Below are positions 1-10,679 of a DNA stretch of 64,000 nucleotides, in pieces. The position numbers and the translations under genes were made by a program. The notes below the pieces were generated by a model. That model did not search any database. It was not told the DNA's origin and saw only the letters and a program-made list of their open reading frames with translations. Where the stretch lies: contig JPHH03000024.1 in the NCBI GenBank assembly GCA_000750105.3, positions 401,256 to 465,255 on the forward strand. Direction: 5' to 3'. Origin of the DNA: Tolypocladium sp. Sup5 PDA-1. Lineage: Eukaryota > Ascomycota > Sordariomycetes > Hypocreales > Ophiocordycipitaceae. The stretch's first letter is position 1, and every line of letters starts with the position of its first letter.

Positions 1-829
1 TTATTGTAATGCTTAAAGTACGCGCGTTTGTCTGCTTTCGATGCTCGTCTGACGATATTAGAATCTTTGAGGAAATGTTTATAGCCGTCTGGCCTGGTCG
101 CCCAGCCACAAGCGTTGGTAGGAGGTATGACCATCGCTATTAGGTTCTGAGTGAGGAAGTATTCGATTGTGCTAAAGCTTTAGCGGGATCCCTACCCCTT
201 TGTTGTAATGAAATAGAGCACAAAGAATTGTGGAACGAGTAATGTCGTTGGGGTGCAGCAATGCTGGTTCTTTTATGGGTAAGATTGAAGAATACTCGCG
301 TCTGATCAATGCTAGCACGTCTTTTGTGTTCAAAGCCACTTCCCCAATCTACCGTATGAAAGCCACCAAGCCATAGGACGCTAGCTTCACGGGTAATGTA
401 ACGAACGTTTCGAATGCTCCCCTAAACACCACCTTGATCTTAACCTTTTGCTGGTGCCGATGTCAAGGTTTGGCGCGCATGATCTTGTGGAGGCAAGAGA
501 CTACAGCCTAGCGCCTCAAAATCTTGATTAAGAATTACATTGCGGGGTATGTAGCCAATACAGTGCAATGCATCGTGGCTCCTGCGTCAGTCATATTGCT
601 CAATCCGTCAAGCACTGCTACAACAGAGAAATAAGCTATATGGCGCACGAGAGGGCGCCTCCCCACCTCGAAAATCTCAGTTTAACAGCGTCGGAGAGTT
701 CCACTTACAACTCTCGGCACCGCCCTTTCGAAGTGGCGTTGGCCTTATGGTCTGGCTACAGATCCTTCGGAGCCTGAACCCGACCATTCCTTACCTCAAT
801 GCCACCAATGAATCACGACCATATTGATC
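1..829. other. Intergenic, no supportable gene
   Basis: Only short open frames without recognisable protein character are present on either strand. I see no RNA gene, transposon domain or tandem repeat here. Confidence 0.5.
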
Positions 830-929
830 ACTTGGTTACGATCCCCCGGATCCATCACCAACCGTAACAGACGCCCTGACCTGCCAACATAAACCTCCGG
901 TTTATCCCTTGGGAACCCAAACCGTTACA
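830..929. repeat. Left copy of a 100-bp hairpin-bearing dispersed repeat
   Basis: This stretch is clearly similar, in the same orientation, to 63012-63113 near the other end of the window. Both begin ACTTGGTTACGATC, carry GACGCCCTGACC and a core with TTTATCCCTTGGGAACC, and end ACCGT(T/C)ACA. The core is an interrupted inverted repeat: GGTTT ... AAACC outside, CCC ... GGG inside. Read on the minus strand both copies start TGT(A/G)ACGG, which resembles the end of an LTR. It is probably an LTR fragment or another small mobile-element remnant. No element proteins or target-site duplication were found. Confidence 0.6.
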
Positions 930-1481
930 AGGGATCATGAGACCAAGTGGGGATATCCATTTCGTTACGGTCTGCTGAATGATGACCCCACTGGAATTGG
1001 ACCGCCGCGGGGTCCTTTCAGGGTGGCGTTGTACTTCATTTTTTGATCTGGCTCCAAACTCAGCCGCAAGCGGCGTGTTTGTTTCTGCCGTCCGCCTGTC
1101 CATTTGAACCGTTTGATTTTAACTCCCTTAACATACGAGGAAGATTTAGTGCCCATCTAAAATGGCGAGCAATTCTGCACCCGATAATATCGATCCTGAA
1201 ATGGGTTCTCATGGGCGAATTTTCAACAGCCTAGGTTCTTCATCCGTGCACCACGACGACCTTGTCAGTTGGCTCAGTTCCGGACCTGGCATACCCACGT
1301 CGTCTAATCTCGAATATGTATAGGTCGAAAAGTGCAAAGACAAGCCGGCTGAATTAGCGGCACAGCTCCTCCAAAAAAGGGAGTTTCAAAACGACTTGGA
1401 AGTGGCTTTTAGCGGAGAGTTCTATGATAGATAAAAACGTTATTATCGCTAGAACTCTAAAGACCTAAGTCACTCTACTTT
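930..1481. other. Intergenic, no supportable gene
   Basis: This is the region between the dispersed repeat and the 3' end of the monooxygenase gene. Open frames here are short, overlap on both strands and show no recognisable family. Confidence 0.5.
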
Positions 1482-3158
1482 CTACTGCAGGACAAACCCC
1501 GTATACCCATTTGCTGCACTCTCAGCAAGCATTTCTCTATACATGGGAATCCCTGCTGGAAAACTCAAAGCTTCTCGCGTCTTGCCTTCAATATTTGCGC
1601 CCATGTAGTAAGAGTTCGCCAGTGGAAACAGTGTCTGCGCAGTTAGATCATTCACCAGCGCCCGATACTCTTCTTGCGCCTGCTGTGTCGCCACCATGCG
1701 TTGCAGACCCTTATCTCGGTTCCGGACGAGAGCATCAACAATCCAGTTTCCCTGGATCTCAACGCAAGTAGGACCGTTAGAAAACGCAGTTGGGCCCTGA
1801 GGACCGTACATGAAGAACATGTTGGGAAAGTCAGCTGTCATCAAGCCCAAGTTTGTCCAAGTTCCCGCTGACCATTTTGCTCTCAGAGCGTCGCCTGTGC
1901 CATTCCGAATGTCGATCGCCTTGAGACCACCAGTGATTGCGTCGAAGCCGGTCGCGAGGACGAGCACATCAATCTCATGTGTCTTCCCATCTGCAGTGAC
2001 AATGCCATTCTCAATTACTTTGGTAACAGGAGTTTTGTTAATATCCACGATGTGGACGCTGGCCTGGTCGCATACAGCGTAGAAGTTGTGGAATAGGGCC
2101 GGCCTCTTAGTGCCGAAAGGATGCGGTGGTTCCAATGGCGCAAGAATGTCTTTCTTCACAGGGTCTTTGATCTTTGGTCGAATCTGACTTGCCCAAAAGT
2201 TATAGGCCTCGCGGTTGGCTTCTATATTTGTCAAGACATCCTTATAGGCACCGACCCAGAAGAGAAAGCCCCCCTCGTCCCATCTCTTCTGGTAAAATGC
2301 CTTGCGTTCCTCAGGGGTATGGTCGAAGGTGTTGATATTCTCTGGGCTGAAGTCATAGCCACCCTTGCTTCGCAGTCGTTCGGCAAACTTGGTAGGGTAA
2401 TTGGGCTTTTGTGATTCTTGAACCTCTTCAGTCAGAGCGACTTGGTTCAAGGGCAACGCCAGGTTGGGAGTGCGCTGGAAAAGTGTCATCGCTTTGGCTT
2501 GAGGCCCAATTTCTTGGACCAGCTGGACGCCGGTGCTCCCTGTCCCAACGACTGCCACGCGCTTCCCGCGTAGGTTGACGTCTTCATGAGGCCAAAAGCT
2601 CGAATGATGAACGACTCCTTTGAAGTCATCCAAGCCGGCCCAGTCAGGGAATGATCGCTTCGCTGCAAAGCCAACAGCTGGCACGAAATATCTTGATTGA
2701 AGTTGGATGCCCTTTTCGGTTGAGATTGTCCATTGGTTGGATAAGTCGTCAAATGCCGCTTCAGTGACTTTAGTGTTGTAGATAACGTCTGTGCTTAGAC
2801 CGAGCACGTCGTCTAAATGCTTGAAGTAGCGCTGCAACTCGCTGGCAGTGGGGAACTTTTCTTTCCACGTCCAGGTTTTCCAAACTTCTTCAATGGAGTA
2901 CTCGTACAAGGGCACATGAGTATCAACTCTCGCCCCAGGATAGCAGTTCCAATGCCAAACACCACCCAGTCCTGAGGCAGCTTCCACGATGCGCACGCTA
3001 AAGTTTTGCTGGCGCAGCTTGTGCAGGAGATAGCATCCTGAGAAACCTCCCCCGATGATAACTACATCGACTTTGTGAAGCTTGGGGTTCTGTGAGCTGT
3101 TGGTGGTGCCGTTGGTGGTGCCGTTCACGAACGGGAGACTTCCAATGTCAGTACGCAT
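1482..3158 (-). CDS. Baeyer-Villiger-type flavin monooxygenase
   Basis: This intronless gene encodes 558 residues and belongs to the class B flavin monooxygenases (cyclohexanone-monooxygenase-like). These enzymes use FAD and NADPH to insert one oxygen atom into a ketone, giving an ester or lactone. The N-terminal FAD site GGGFSG is at residues 36-41. It is followed by GVWHWNCYPGARVD, the usual second family motif. The Baeyer-Villiger fingerprint appears as FKGVVHHSSFWP, and the NADPH-binding Rossmann motif as GTGSTG. A late ATGFD motif is also present. Length is normal for the family. The ATG at 3158 is used because the longer frame begins with a TTG codon. The Zn2Cys6 gene lies upstream on the same strand and the dehydrogenase beyond it, which suggests a small oxidative pathway. 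The substrate cannot be read from sequence. Confidence 0.92.
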   Translation of the reverse strand: MRTDIGSLPFVNGTTNGTTNSSQNPKLHKVDVVIIGGGFSGCYLLHKLRQQNFSVRIVEAASGLGGVWHWNCYPGARVDTHVPLYEYSIEEVWKTWTWKEKFPTASELQRYFKHLDDVLGLSTDVIYNTKVTEAAFDDLSNQWTISTEKGIQLQSRYFVPAVGFAAKRSFPDWAGLDDFKGVVHHSSFWPHEDVNLRGKRVAVVGTGSTGVQLVQEIGPQAKAMTLFQRTPNLALPLNQVALTEEVQESQKPNYPTKFAERLRSKGGYDFSPENINTFDHTPEERKAFYQKRWDEGGFLFWVGAYKDVLTNIEANREAYNFWASQIRPKIKDPVKKDILAPLEPPHPFGTKRPALFHNFYAVCDQASVHIVDINKTPVTKVIENGIVTADGKTHEIDVLVLATGFDAITGGLKAIDIRNGTGDALRAKWSAGTWTNLGLMTADFPNMFFMYGPQGPTAFSNGPTCVEIQGNWIVDALVRNRDKGLQRMVATQQAQEEYRALVNDLTAQTLFPLANSYYMGANIEGKTREALSFPAGIPMYREMLAESAANGYTGFVLQ

Positions 3159-3336
3159 GTTTGGCAATGATTGGGCAATAAAACAAGTGAAAGAAGCGGG
3201 AAGGATTGATTGTTCCTGTGGGGAGAGAAGGCGGCCTACAGAGGGTTATGTAGCCATTTTATCTTCGATTTCTACGCTAGAACATACACGGATAAAAACA
3301 TGAGTACTCCAGCTCCGGAAATGCGAGGTTTCCATT

Positions 3337-3346
3337 CCGCGGAAGT
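3337..3346. promoter_or_regulatory. Palindrome TTCCGCGGAA in the monooxygenase promoter
   Basis: A perfect 10-bp palindrome with abutting CCG/CGG half-sites lies about 180 bp upstream of the monooxygenase start. CGG half-sites are the usual targets of Zn2Cys6 regulators, and one is encoded next door. Binding is inferred. Confidence 0.35.
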
Positions 3347-3587
3347 CAACGGAATAAGGGAACCCCTCTTCTGAATTCAATACGTAATAGACAGTTCGGC
3401 ATCTTTCGGTGGAAACTACCTATGAATGGGCTTGCTGGTTCCTGGTCATCTCACTCTGCCATACTGATTTCATGATTGAGCTAATGCTTTCTCTCAAGCG
3501 ACCTACCAAAACATACATGCTACAGCAACACATCGTAATTCTTGGTGACAACAGGCAGGTTGATATATGTCCTCAAGACAAACTTTA

Positions 3588-4969
3588 TTATGCACAAATA
3601 TATTGCTTATGCGACTGTAGGCGGGACGGCCATTCTGAACCAACGTCTTCCAGTTCCTCTAGAAATTTGTGCATCATGGCCACGTTCTTCCAGCCAAAAG
3701 TGATGGTGTGCATAAAGAGGCGATCCCTAAAGAACTTGCGAAGTGATGAATTTGATGAAGCCGCAGAAGCCATGAAATAGACCCACGTCAAGTAGTGGTC
3801 AAACTCCGATATGTCGCTATTAGACTCAATTCTGAACCTGAAATTTTCCAGCACGGTGTTGACATCGAAACTCGGGTTCTGCTTTTGGTTGCGCCAGATT
3901 GTCAACATTGTCTTCCAGCAGTACGCTAGAAAAGGTGGGTTCTGGCGGTTTGTCATCGTCGTCAAGGCAAATTCCTCTATAAAATCGAAGGCACGAGCCT
4001 GTAGCTCCATGGCGGTATCGTTATCGACGTGAGGCAATGAAAAAATAGTGAGGCTGTATTCGCACAAGTTAGCCGACATGTCCGAGTAAAGGGTTTAGGC
4101 CAAAGGGCAACCTGCATTCCAAACTGTTCAGCCAGGTACCTGTGGAGCTCTGAACTGCCACCTAACGTTGAAAAATCCACGAAGTTGCGCATGCTCGCCA
4201 TTCCTCGCGCGAGGGTTATGAAGTAATCCTGGGCGGCTATCATCTCATCGTACATCAAGATCAAAAGTGCGGCAGCGGCAAACAGCCGGTCATCCGAAGA
4301 ACCAGAAGGCGAGCAGACATTCTGGCAACTCTGTAGCAGGCCTTTGATGGCGGATGCTTTGTATCGCTCAGCCTTGGCCGCAAATTCCCGATTACCATAG
4401 TACGCTAAGCGATGGAATGATGTCGCGGCCACAGCATCGAAGACGAGTTGGGAGGACGTAGCCAATGGTAGAACATGTGTTTTGCATTCGTTGTCGGTTC
4501 GGAAAACCGGGCACATCCATGGCGTTATTTGCTCCGCAACTATTTTCGGTTATTGCGCGCACAAAGAGAAAGACGCGATATCTCTCTTACGTACAGTAGT
4601 TGGTCACCCACTGGTCCGGGTGATTGCTCAGTAATCTCTCAGTCAGAACAAGGGCTGATGACGCGACCGGGTGCTCGCCCCCGGCATGGTTGGATTCCTG
4701 CACGACTTGTTAACGATGATAAAAGTTACAAGAACAAGGAGATTTCTAACCATCTCAAGCAGCTGGGATGCATTTGCGTGTGCTGACCGGGCAGCTTGTC
4801 TCGTCTTGCTAGCAGTAGCAGCCGTAACCCAGCGGTAGGTCCCACTAAGACCATGACATTCCAGGTTGTCTCGGACACATTTCCAGCAGCGGGGCTGAGA
4901 CCGGTCACAATTAATTCGACGGCGGGAGCAGTTGCGGCATCCTAGAGAGCTAATGTATGAGAAACCCAT
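3588..4969 (-). CDS. Zn2Cys6 fungal transcription factor, four exons
   Basis: The gene encodes a binuclear zinc-cluster regulator of about 395 residues. The DNA-binding cluster is at the N-terminus, with cysteines at residues 11, 14, 21, 28, 31 and 38 (C-x2-C-x6-C-x6-C-x2-C-x6-C). The rest resembles the fungal transcription factor region of the PF11951 type. I infer three introns: 4698-4750, 4540-4594 (donor GTACGT) and 4054-4139 (branch CTAAC, acceptor ACAG). With these the four exons sum to 1188 nt, a whole number of codons, and join in frame with no stop. The start is the ATG at 4969. A TTG three bases upstream is not a credible start. It lies between the monooxygenase and the dehydrogenase and is probably a local pathway regulator (inference). 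Confidence 0.88.
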
Positions 4970-5946
4970 CAATGTTCAAGTCTCGGTCTGCATGTAGAGC
5001 TCTCTCACCCTTGACCTTGGTAGGCATAGCTTAGAATCAAAAGGAAGTCGGCTCTTAGACTGTTCTTAATCGGGACAAAAACTCGAGTGGACAGGAAATG
5101 GTTCTTGTCGGCAATCAGCGAGGATAAGGGGTCTCTCGGGAATCAGGAAAGCCCCGATGCGGGGGGATTGTGAGAGTTTATGATTAAACGACGGCACGGC
5201 GTTGACTCAGGGAAGAGCCAGACTCACCCTTTTATCTCCTTCAGGATAAGGGGCTCGGTATCACACCATCCCTGTTCCCCGCATCTCGCCAAGACGTTGG
5301 GACGACTCTGCCGTGGCGGCACTCGGACCCACGGACCCCCACGGGACCCACTGGCCCGGTGTTTAGTGTTTGGCCCCGCCGCAAACCTGGGGTTTGTAGG
5401 GGAAGCGAGAGGGGTAAATCCAAGTGTTTGTTATTACCAGGTACGTTATCAACGTTACGAGTACTCCGTACTCCGTAGATGTTCCCGATTTACGCATACC
5501 GTCTCTGCCTGCCACACTTAAGCTTTTCGCGGCACCTCGCTGCCGAAGGCCATAGGAAGTGAGCTACTGCATGCGCTAAAGCCTACCAACCGCCCCCGTC
5601 AATAGTGTCGGTGGCGGCGTTAGACTAGTAGCGACGAGACCTGTGACGACGACGAGACCTGTGGCGATGAAACGAGCGCTAGAACACGATGACGATAATG
5701 ATACGCACGCGCCGGGCATATGGATGTAACGGGCATACGGATGCAACGGCATACAAACGAGCCGAACGGCATACGCTAGTCTCATCCACTTCGGCACGAT
5801 GGATAGTGAGAGTGTAGGATTGATAACAAAGGCGTACGTATAACAGGGTGCCGACTCTGGGAGGCTGTAGCCGTCTTGACTCTCGAGGAATTCCGAGCAA
5901 TTAACCACCCGGTTGTATCTCAAGCACGAAACCTTCTCATTCAACT
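4970..5946. promoter_or_regulatory. Divergent promoter region with short repeats
   Basis: This is the shared upstream region of the regulator (-) and the dehydrogenase (+). Imperfect short repeats lie at 5715-5776, where GGCATA plus a nearby GATG(C/T)AACGG recur three or four times. GACGAGACCTGTG recurs near 5633-5670. GC-rich blocks with several CGG and CCG triplets lie around 5300-5400. No convincing gene is present. Confidence 0.4.
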
Positions 5947-6970
5947 ATGGCTCAATCAGTTCTCGGCAAGGTCGCCATCGTGACTGGCGCTGGCAGCGGC
6001 ATAAATCTCGCATTTGCGTCAGCCCTTCTCGCCAAAGGCTGCAATGTTATTCTGGCTGATCTTGGTCTGAGGCCAGAAGCTGAGCAAGTTGTCAGCACTC
6101 ATCAGTCGGTTCAAGAGGGCCATGGCCGCGCGGTTTTCCAGAAAACCGACGTCCGTGACTGGCTTCAGCTTGAGAGCATGTTTTGTACGGCGGAACGCGA
6201 GTTCGGCCGCATCGACATTGTTTGTCCTGGTGCGGGTGTGTATGAGCCGGTAAACCTCTCACCCTGACACCACCAGGTTCCATTCTGTCCAACATGCGCT
6301 GACCCGTCTATAGGCGTTCAGTAACTTCTGGCGTCCTCCTGGAACACCCCAAAGCCGCGATGTCGTCGATGGCGGCCGTTATGCCCTCCTCGATATCAAT
6401 CTGATTCACCCAATCCGGACCGCACAACTAGCCATATCCCGATTCCTAAACTCCAAGCAACCTGGCAACAAGACTATTGTCATGATTTCCAGCACCAGCG
6501 CACAAGACACTAGCATCGCGACTCCGCTCTATGATGCATCCAAGCATGGGATCAGCGGTTTTGTCCGGTCTCTGAAAGACATCAGCTCAGCCAATATTCG
6601 TATCGCCGCGGTTGCCCCCGGAATCATCAAGACGCCGATCTACACAGAGAACCCTGACAAGCTGGCCATGATCGACGGACTTCATGACGTCTGGGTGGAG
6701 CCTGAGGAGGTGGCTGAAGTAATGATAGCATTGATTGAAAGAGATGCAATGAACGAGAGGATTGGCTACTATCCTGGGCAGGATAATAGCATTGCTATTG
6801 AAAGCGGCACGATCCTTGAGGTTACAAAGGGTCGAGCGAGGCTTGTGTTGCCCTATCATGATCCGGGTCCTTCAGGACCAGGTGCACTGGCATCCAACAT
6901 GGCTGCTTCTGAGCAGGCTGTTAAGGATCTCCTTCGTCCAGGATGGGGTATTTCTGAAGGTAAATTGTAA
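5947..6970 (+). CDS. Short-chain dehydrogenase/reductase, two exons
   Basis: This is a classical SDR of 319 residues that probably uses NAD(P)(H) to interconvert an alcohol and a ketone. The cofactor motif TGAGSGI is at residues 13-19, and a CPGAG stretch stands where NNAG is usual. A serine-rich MISSTS strand holds the catalytic serine, and the YDASK motif gives Tyr174 and Lys178. One intron at 6250-6313 (donor GTAAAC, acceptor TATAG) joins the frames exactly and contributes the middle of the Rossmann domain. The sequence resembles the 15-hydroxyprostaglandin-dehydrogenase-like subgroup. It lies divergent from the regulator gene, and a pathway shared with the monooxygenase is plausible. The substrate is unknown. 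Confidence 0.9.
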
Positions 6971-6995
6971 GAAGGATCTATTCAGATGACTATAG

Positions 6996-7118
6996 TGTTT
7001 TTAAAATGTGATAGACTACGTCTCATCTTCTCTGTGCAATCCAATGCTGGGGCTCGGTGATTTAGTATCTTTAAAATAGGATTGATTACGTCTCGTCTTC
7101 TCTGTGCAATCCAATGCT
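6996..7118. repeat. Tandem duplication, about 70-bp period
   Basis: Two imperfect copies of a roughly 50-bp sequence, each ending CTCTGTGCAATCCAATGCT (7030-7048 and 7100-7118), lie just past the dehydrogenase stop. They probably fall in its 3' untranslated region. Confidence 0.7.
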
Positions 7119-7309
7119 TATTGAGCTCTGAATATTAAGCGAGGGACTCGGTGAAGGAAAAATCGAGCTTTGGATTTCGGACTATGGTCCTTTATTTGAG
7201 TTCCGCCGACAAGAGAAGGTGAGCAATATACACACTAGAAATACCGTATATTGTTCTATTTCCATTTCACTTCTTCAACTTCAACCTTAACACCTGATCA
7301 AGCGGCAAC

Positions 7310-8961
7310 TTAAGCCTTCTTCCCGTCATCCGTCTGAGACCCGCTCCGAGATTCGAACACTTCCAGACCTGATTGATGCACCTCTTCGATGCTTGCAACT
7401 GGCCCTTGGTAGTTTTTGCGGCCATAGACAATATACCAGGCAAGGCTGATCACAGCAAACCCAGTAAACACAACGCTAGAATAGTTCATGGTGCTTGCCG
7501 TGACAGGTAAGGAAACCGGCATGCAAAACAGGACGATCGAGAAGAAAATCCAAATGATGGATATGGAGTTAATGATGAATCCGAATGGTTTTAAGGAGTA
7601 GACGGAGCCCCTGACGGGTTTGCGGAGCCGGAACAGTGAAATTAAAACTGGCGCTGCATATGAGGTCGACAAACAAACGGTGGCCGTTCCGGTGAACGAA
7701 TTGAAGGCAGCCGATGAACCAAAGTAGATCAAGCTCAGAAGCATGTTAACAACCACATTGAGAAGCATTGCCCAGAGCGGCATCTCCAGCTTCTTGTTGA
7801 TGCGGGACCATAACCGGTGACCGGGAATGGCTCCGTCCCGCGCAAAAGCGTACGTGTAGCGGCTCGCGGCCGTGAACGCGCCAATACTGCAGAAGATGTA
7901 GATACCGATCAGGAGAAGGAGTAAGCCTGTAGCGGCTGCGGTTGAGCCCGTAATCATCTTGAACATGATGCCCACTGGCTGGTTGCTGGTGACGGCCAAG
8001 AGAGTGGCAATGTCTGGCAGTGTGAAGAGGACCGGAAGCATGTAGGCGAGGCCAATTACCCCAGAGACAACGACAGAGATGACCATTGCTCTCGGGACTT
8101 CCAGATGGGGGTTCTGCACCTCTTCGCATAGTGAGACCACCATGCCATATCCAAGCATTACATATCCTCCCTGAAGGAGGCCGACAAAGAAGGACCAGCC
8201 CGTAGGCCAACCACTCGCGGAGGCATCATAGTTGGTGAAGACAAAGCGAGCAGACCGTCGCTCCTTGGCCATTCCAAGCAATACAGCCATCAAAACGATG
8301 ACCGAGGCCGCGATCCAAAACATAGCGGCAACGTTGATAGCCTGGAGGTATCTGCTTCCGAATATATTGACAGCGGCTGCGAACAGGGTGAAACCCCAAA
8401 GGGCCAGGATTGTCTGCCATGGCGTTGCGACAAAGTCATCATGCCACAAAGTAGCTACTGACAGTACAACCTGCGCGCCGCCAAAGTTTATGCTGGTGGT
8501 GACGAGAAAATTGCCGACTAGGTTGAGCCACCCGGTAATCCAAGAAGCCACAGGGGCGTATTTCTTGCTCGAGACCATGGCAGACCAGAAATAAGGCCCG
8601 CCAGCGGTGGGATAGACGGCACAGATCTCAGCGAGGGATGCGGCGATGCAGATAGAGACGAGGGTCACGAAAACCCAACCCCATAGCATTGTAACAGACT
8701 GGCCGTTGATGAGAGGGATGTAAAGGGTGATTGACAAGCCATACGGCACCGCCATGATAGCCACGGACCTATCATTAGGACATTTGTTTAGATTCTGACC
8801 AAAACACTATAGGCGTGAGCTCGTGAGGTGACCTACAGTCCCAGGATAGTCCATAATGACAAACTCCTCTTGAGCTCGTTCTGATACCCGAGGTTGGCCA
8901 AAGCCTGGTCCGCATCGACCGAGGATTTGAGGGCCGTGGAAGGCCGATGGGATGACAACAT
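7310..8961 (-). CDS. Amino-acid/choline-type permease (APC superfamily)
   Basis: This is an integral membrane transporter of about 527 residues with roughly twelve hydrophobic segments, like the fungal GABA, choline and amino-acid permeases. The first exon supplies the cytoplasmic N-terminus ending in the family-typical stretch LGYQNELKRSLSLWTILGL. An intron at 8769-8836 (donor GTAGGT, branch CTAAT, acceptor GATAG) then joins in frame to the first membrane segment. Downstream, PTAGGPYFW and the segment around GYGMVVSLCEEVQNP are characteristic of the family. The start is the ATG at 8961, and the spliced length is a whole number of codons. It may import or export a substrate or product of the neighbouring enzymes. 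The substrate is not predictable here. Confidence 0.88.
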
Positions 8962-10679
8962 TGGGGGGCGAGAGTTTGCTTGTCTTAGGTTCAACAGGAA
9001 AGTAATAGATGATGAACGACCAGATGTGGAGGAGGATAGGAGAGCCCAAGAGGGACGTAGCTTAAATACAAATTCCCCGTGGGTTTCCTCGTCTACCTCT
9101 TATCATGGAGTCATTGAAGTCATGAGGTGGCCATCGGCTCACGACCTAGCATAACCCAAGTTAAGGTTTGACTCGATCAAGACCAAGGCTCCCCGCATTA
9201 TCTTGTCAACTAGCCCATACTGGAGAGTATGCGGTATCTCCACCTTTTCCCAACATGTCCCCCGCAAGGGTCGAAAGTTGCGCTAACGTAGCTCCGTACT
9301 AGGCAAAGCCTCATTTCAGCGCTCGGCAAGATGTGCCGCGTATCTGCATCTACTCACCATTTTTACCAAATTCAGTAAAGTGCCATGCACTAGGTATTTA
9401 GTTCAGCCACCCCCTATGACCACAATTCCAAACTGCGTGTCGGTGAATAACATTCTTTGGTTTGTAAGTCGTTTCCCAATCAGACTATCGTTGTTCACGA
9501 TAATCCTCCGTACCGAACTCGTAATGTTTCTATGTCCGACTTGCTGTCGTCCGGTGCGATACGCCTCTGCCACAAGCCGAGCCAGATTACGGCTCTTGGG
9601 TGACTGGCTTCTTAAAATAAGCGAATCGTGCTCACGCATTTGTATGCTCACAATACTACCGACTGCCCTTATCCTGAACAAAACAATGCAGTGCTTTTCA
9701 CTGATGCTCTTGAATTATGCCGCACCCAGCCCTCCGGCCAGATAAAGTTGATATGATCGTTCCGCGTCGTGGAGATGACAAGAATTAAACAACTGTTGTG
9801 CAGATGCGAGTCAATCTACTAGGGTCTACTACTCCCAGATGCGATCCCCAGAAAGCTCCTATCTATGAAAGAGTGAGATCATATTCCATTATTTGGTAGG
9901 ATCATTAGAGGTGTTTGGATTAGCTCGGTCCATGATGGAGCTGACGTACTCAGAAGAGTTTCTGACGCCACCGACAGCTTCTTGGTCCAACGAGCTGTTT
10001 TTCCGCTATCATCGGCGAGATGGAAGTGCGGCGACCAACACCCCCTGAAACAGAGGTCAGAAACCATCTGGATCACCGGTCAAATTTCTTTTCCCCTTTG
10101 GACTAATGGAGTACACTTAGAGTTGATTTGGACAGGGGGTATGAGTTGGACTCGGTCTTGCGGGAGTTGCTCGGTAACAAAATGTCCAAAGCCTAGGTTC
10201 CTTTTATCCGAGTCGAGGAATATTTCCTTTTGACCATGTACAATAGTTGGAGCCCAACCTAACGGATCATTCCGATCGCCACATGACATTTTCAACACGG
10301 GCTTCTACCCTTGCGCACCTGTGGCCATGGCACATACTCACGAAACTTTCCCAATTTAGAAAGTTCCGGTCGATATGAATGATGCTAATCTGGGCATAGA
10401 AATGAGAATTCCCAACGTGTACTTGCCGGAAGCCGCGGACCGGCGGATGACCAGACCGGCGGACGACTGGGGCTTGGCAAACAACCCGTATTGCGCAAGA
10501 TGCATTTTCTGAATGCTCCTCAATCTGCCTGCCTGTGCAGTCACTGCAGTGCAGTGCAGGTATATAATGGGCCTGTGTCGCAGCGTCCAAGCCTCCAGAG
10601 ATAAAGAGTCTCAAGTCACTCTGCTCACCCATCTCTCGTTGGGCAACGCGCCCGGTCTCGTTGCGATCTTGCTGCCAAC
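8962..10679. other. Intergenic, no supportable gene
   Basis: This contains the upstream regions of the permease (-) and the aminotransferase (+). The open frames are short, conflict with each other and lack recognisable domains. No repeats were noticed. Confidence 0.45.
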
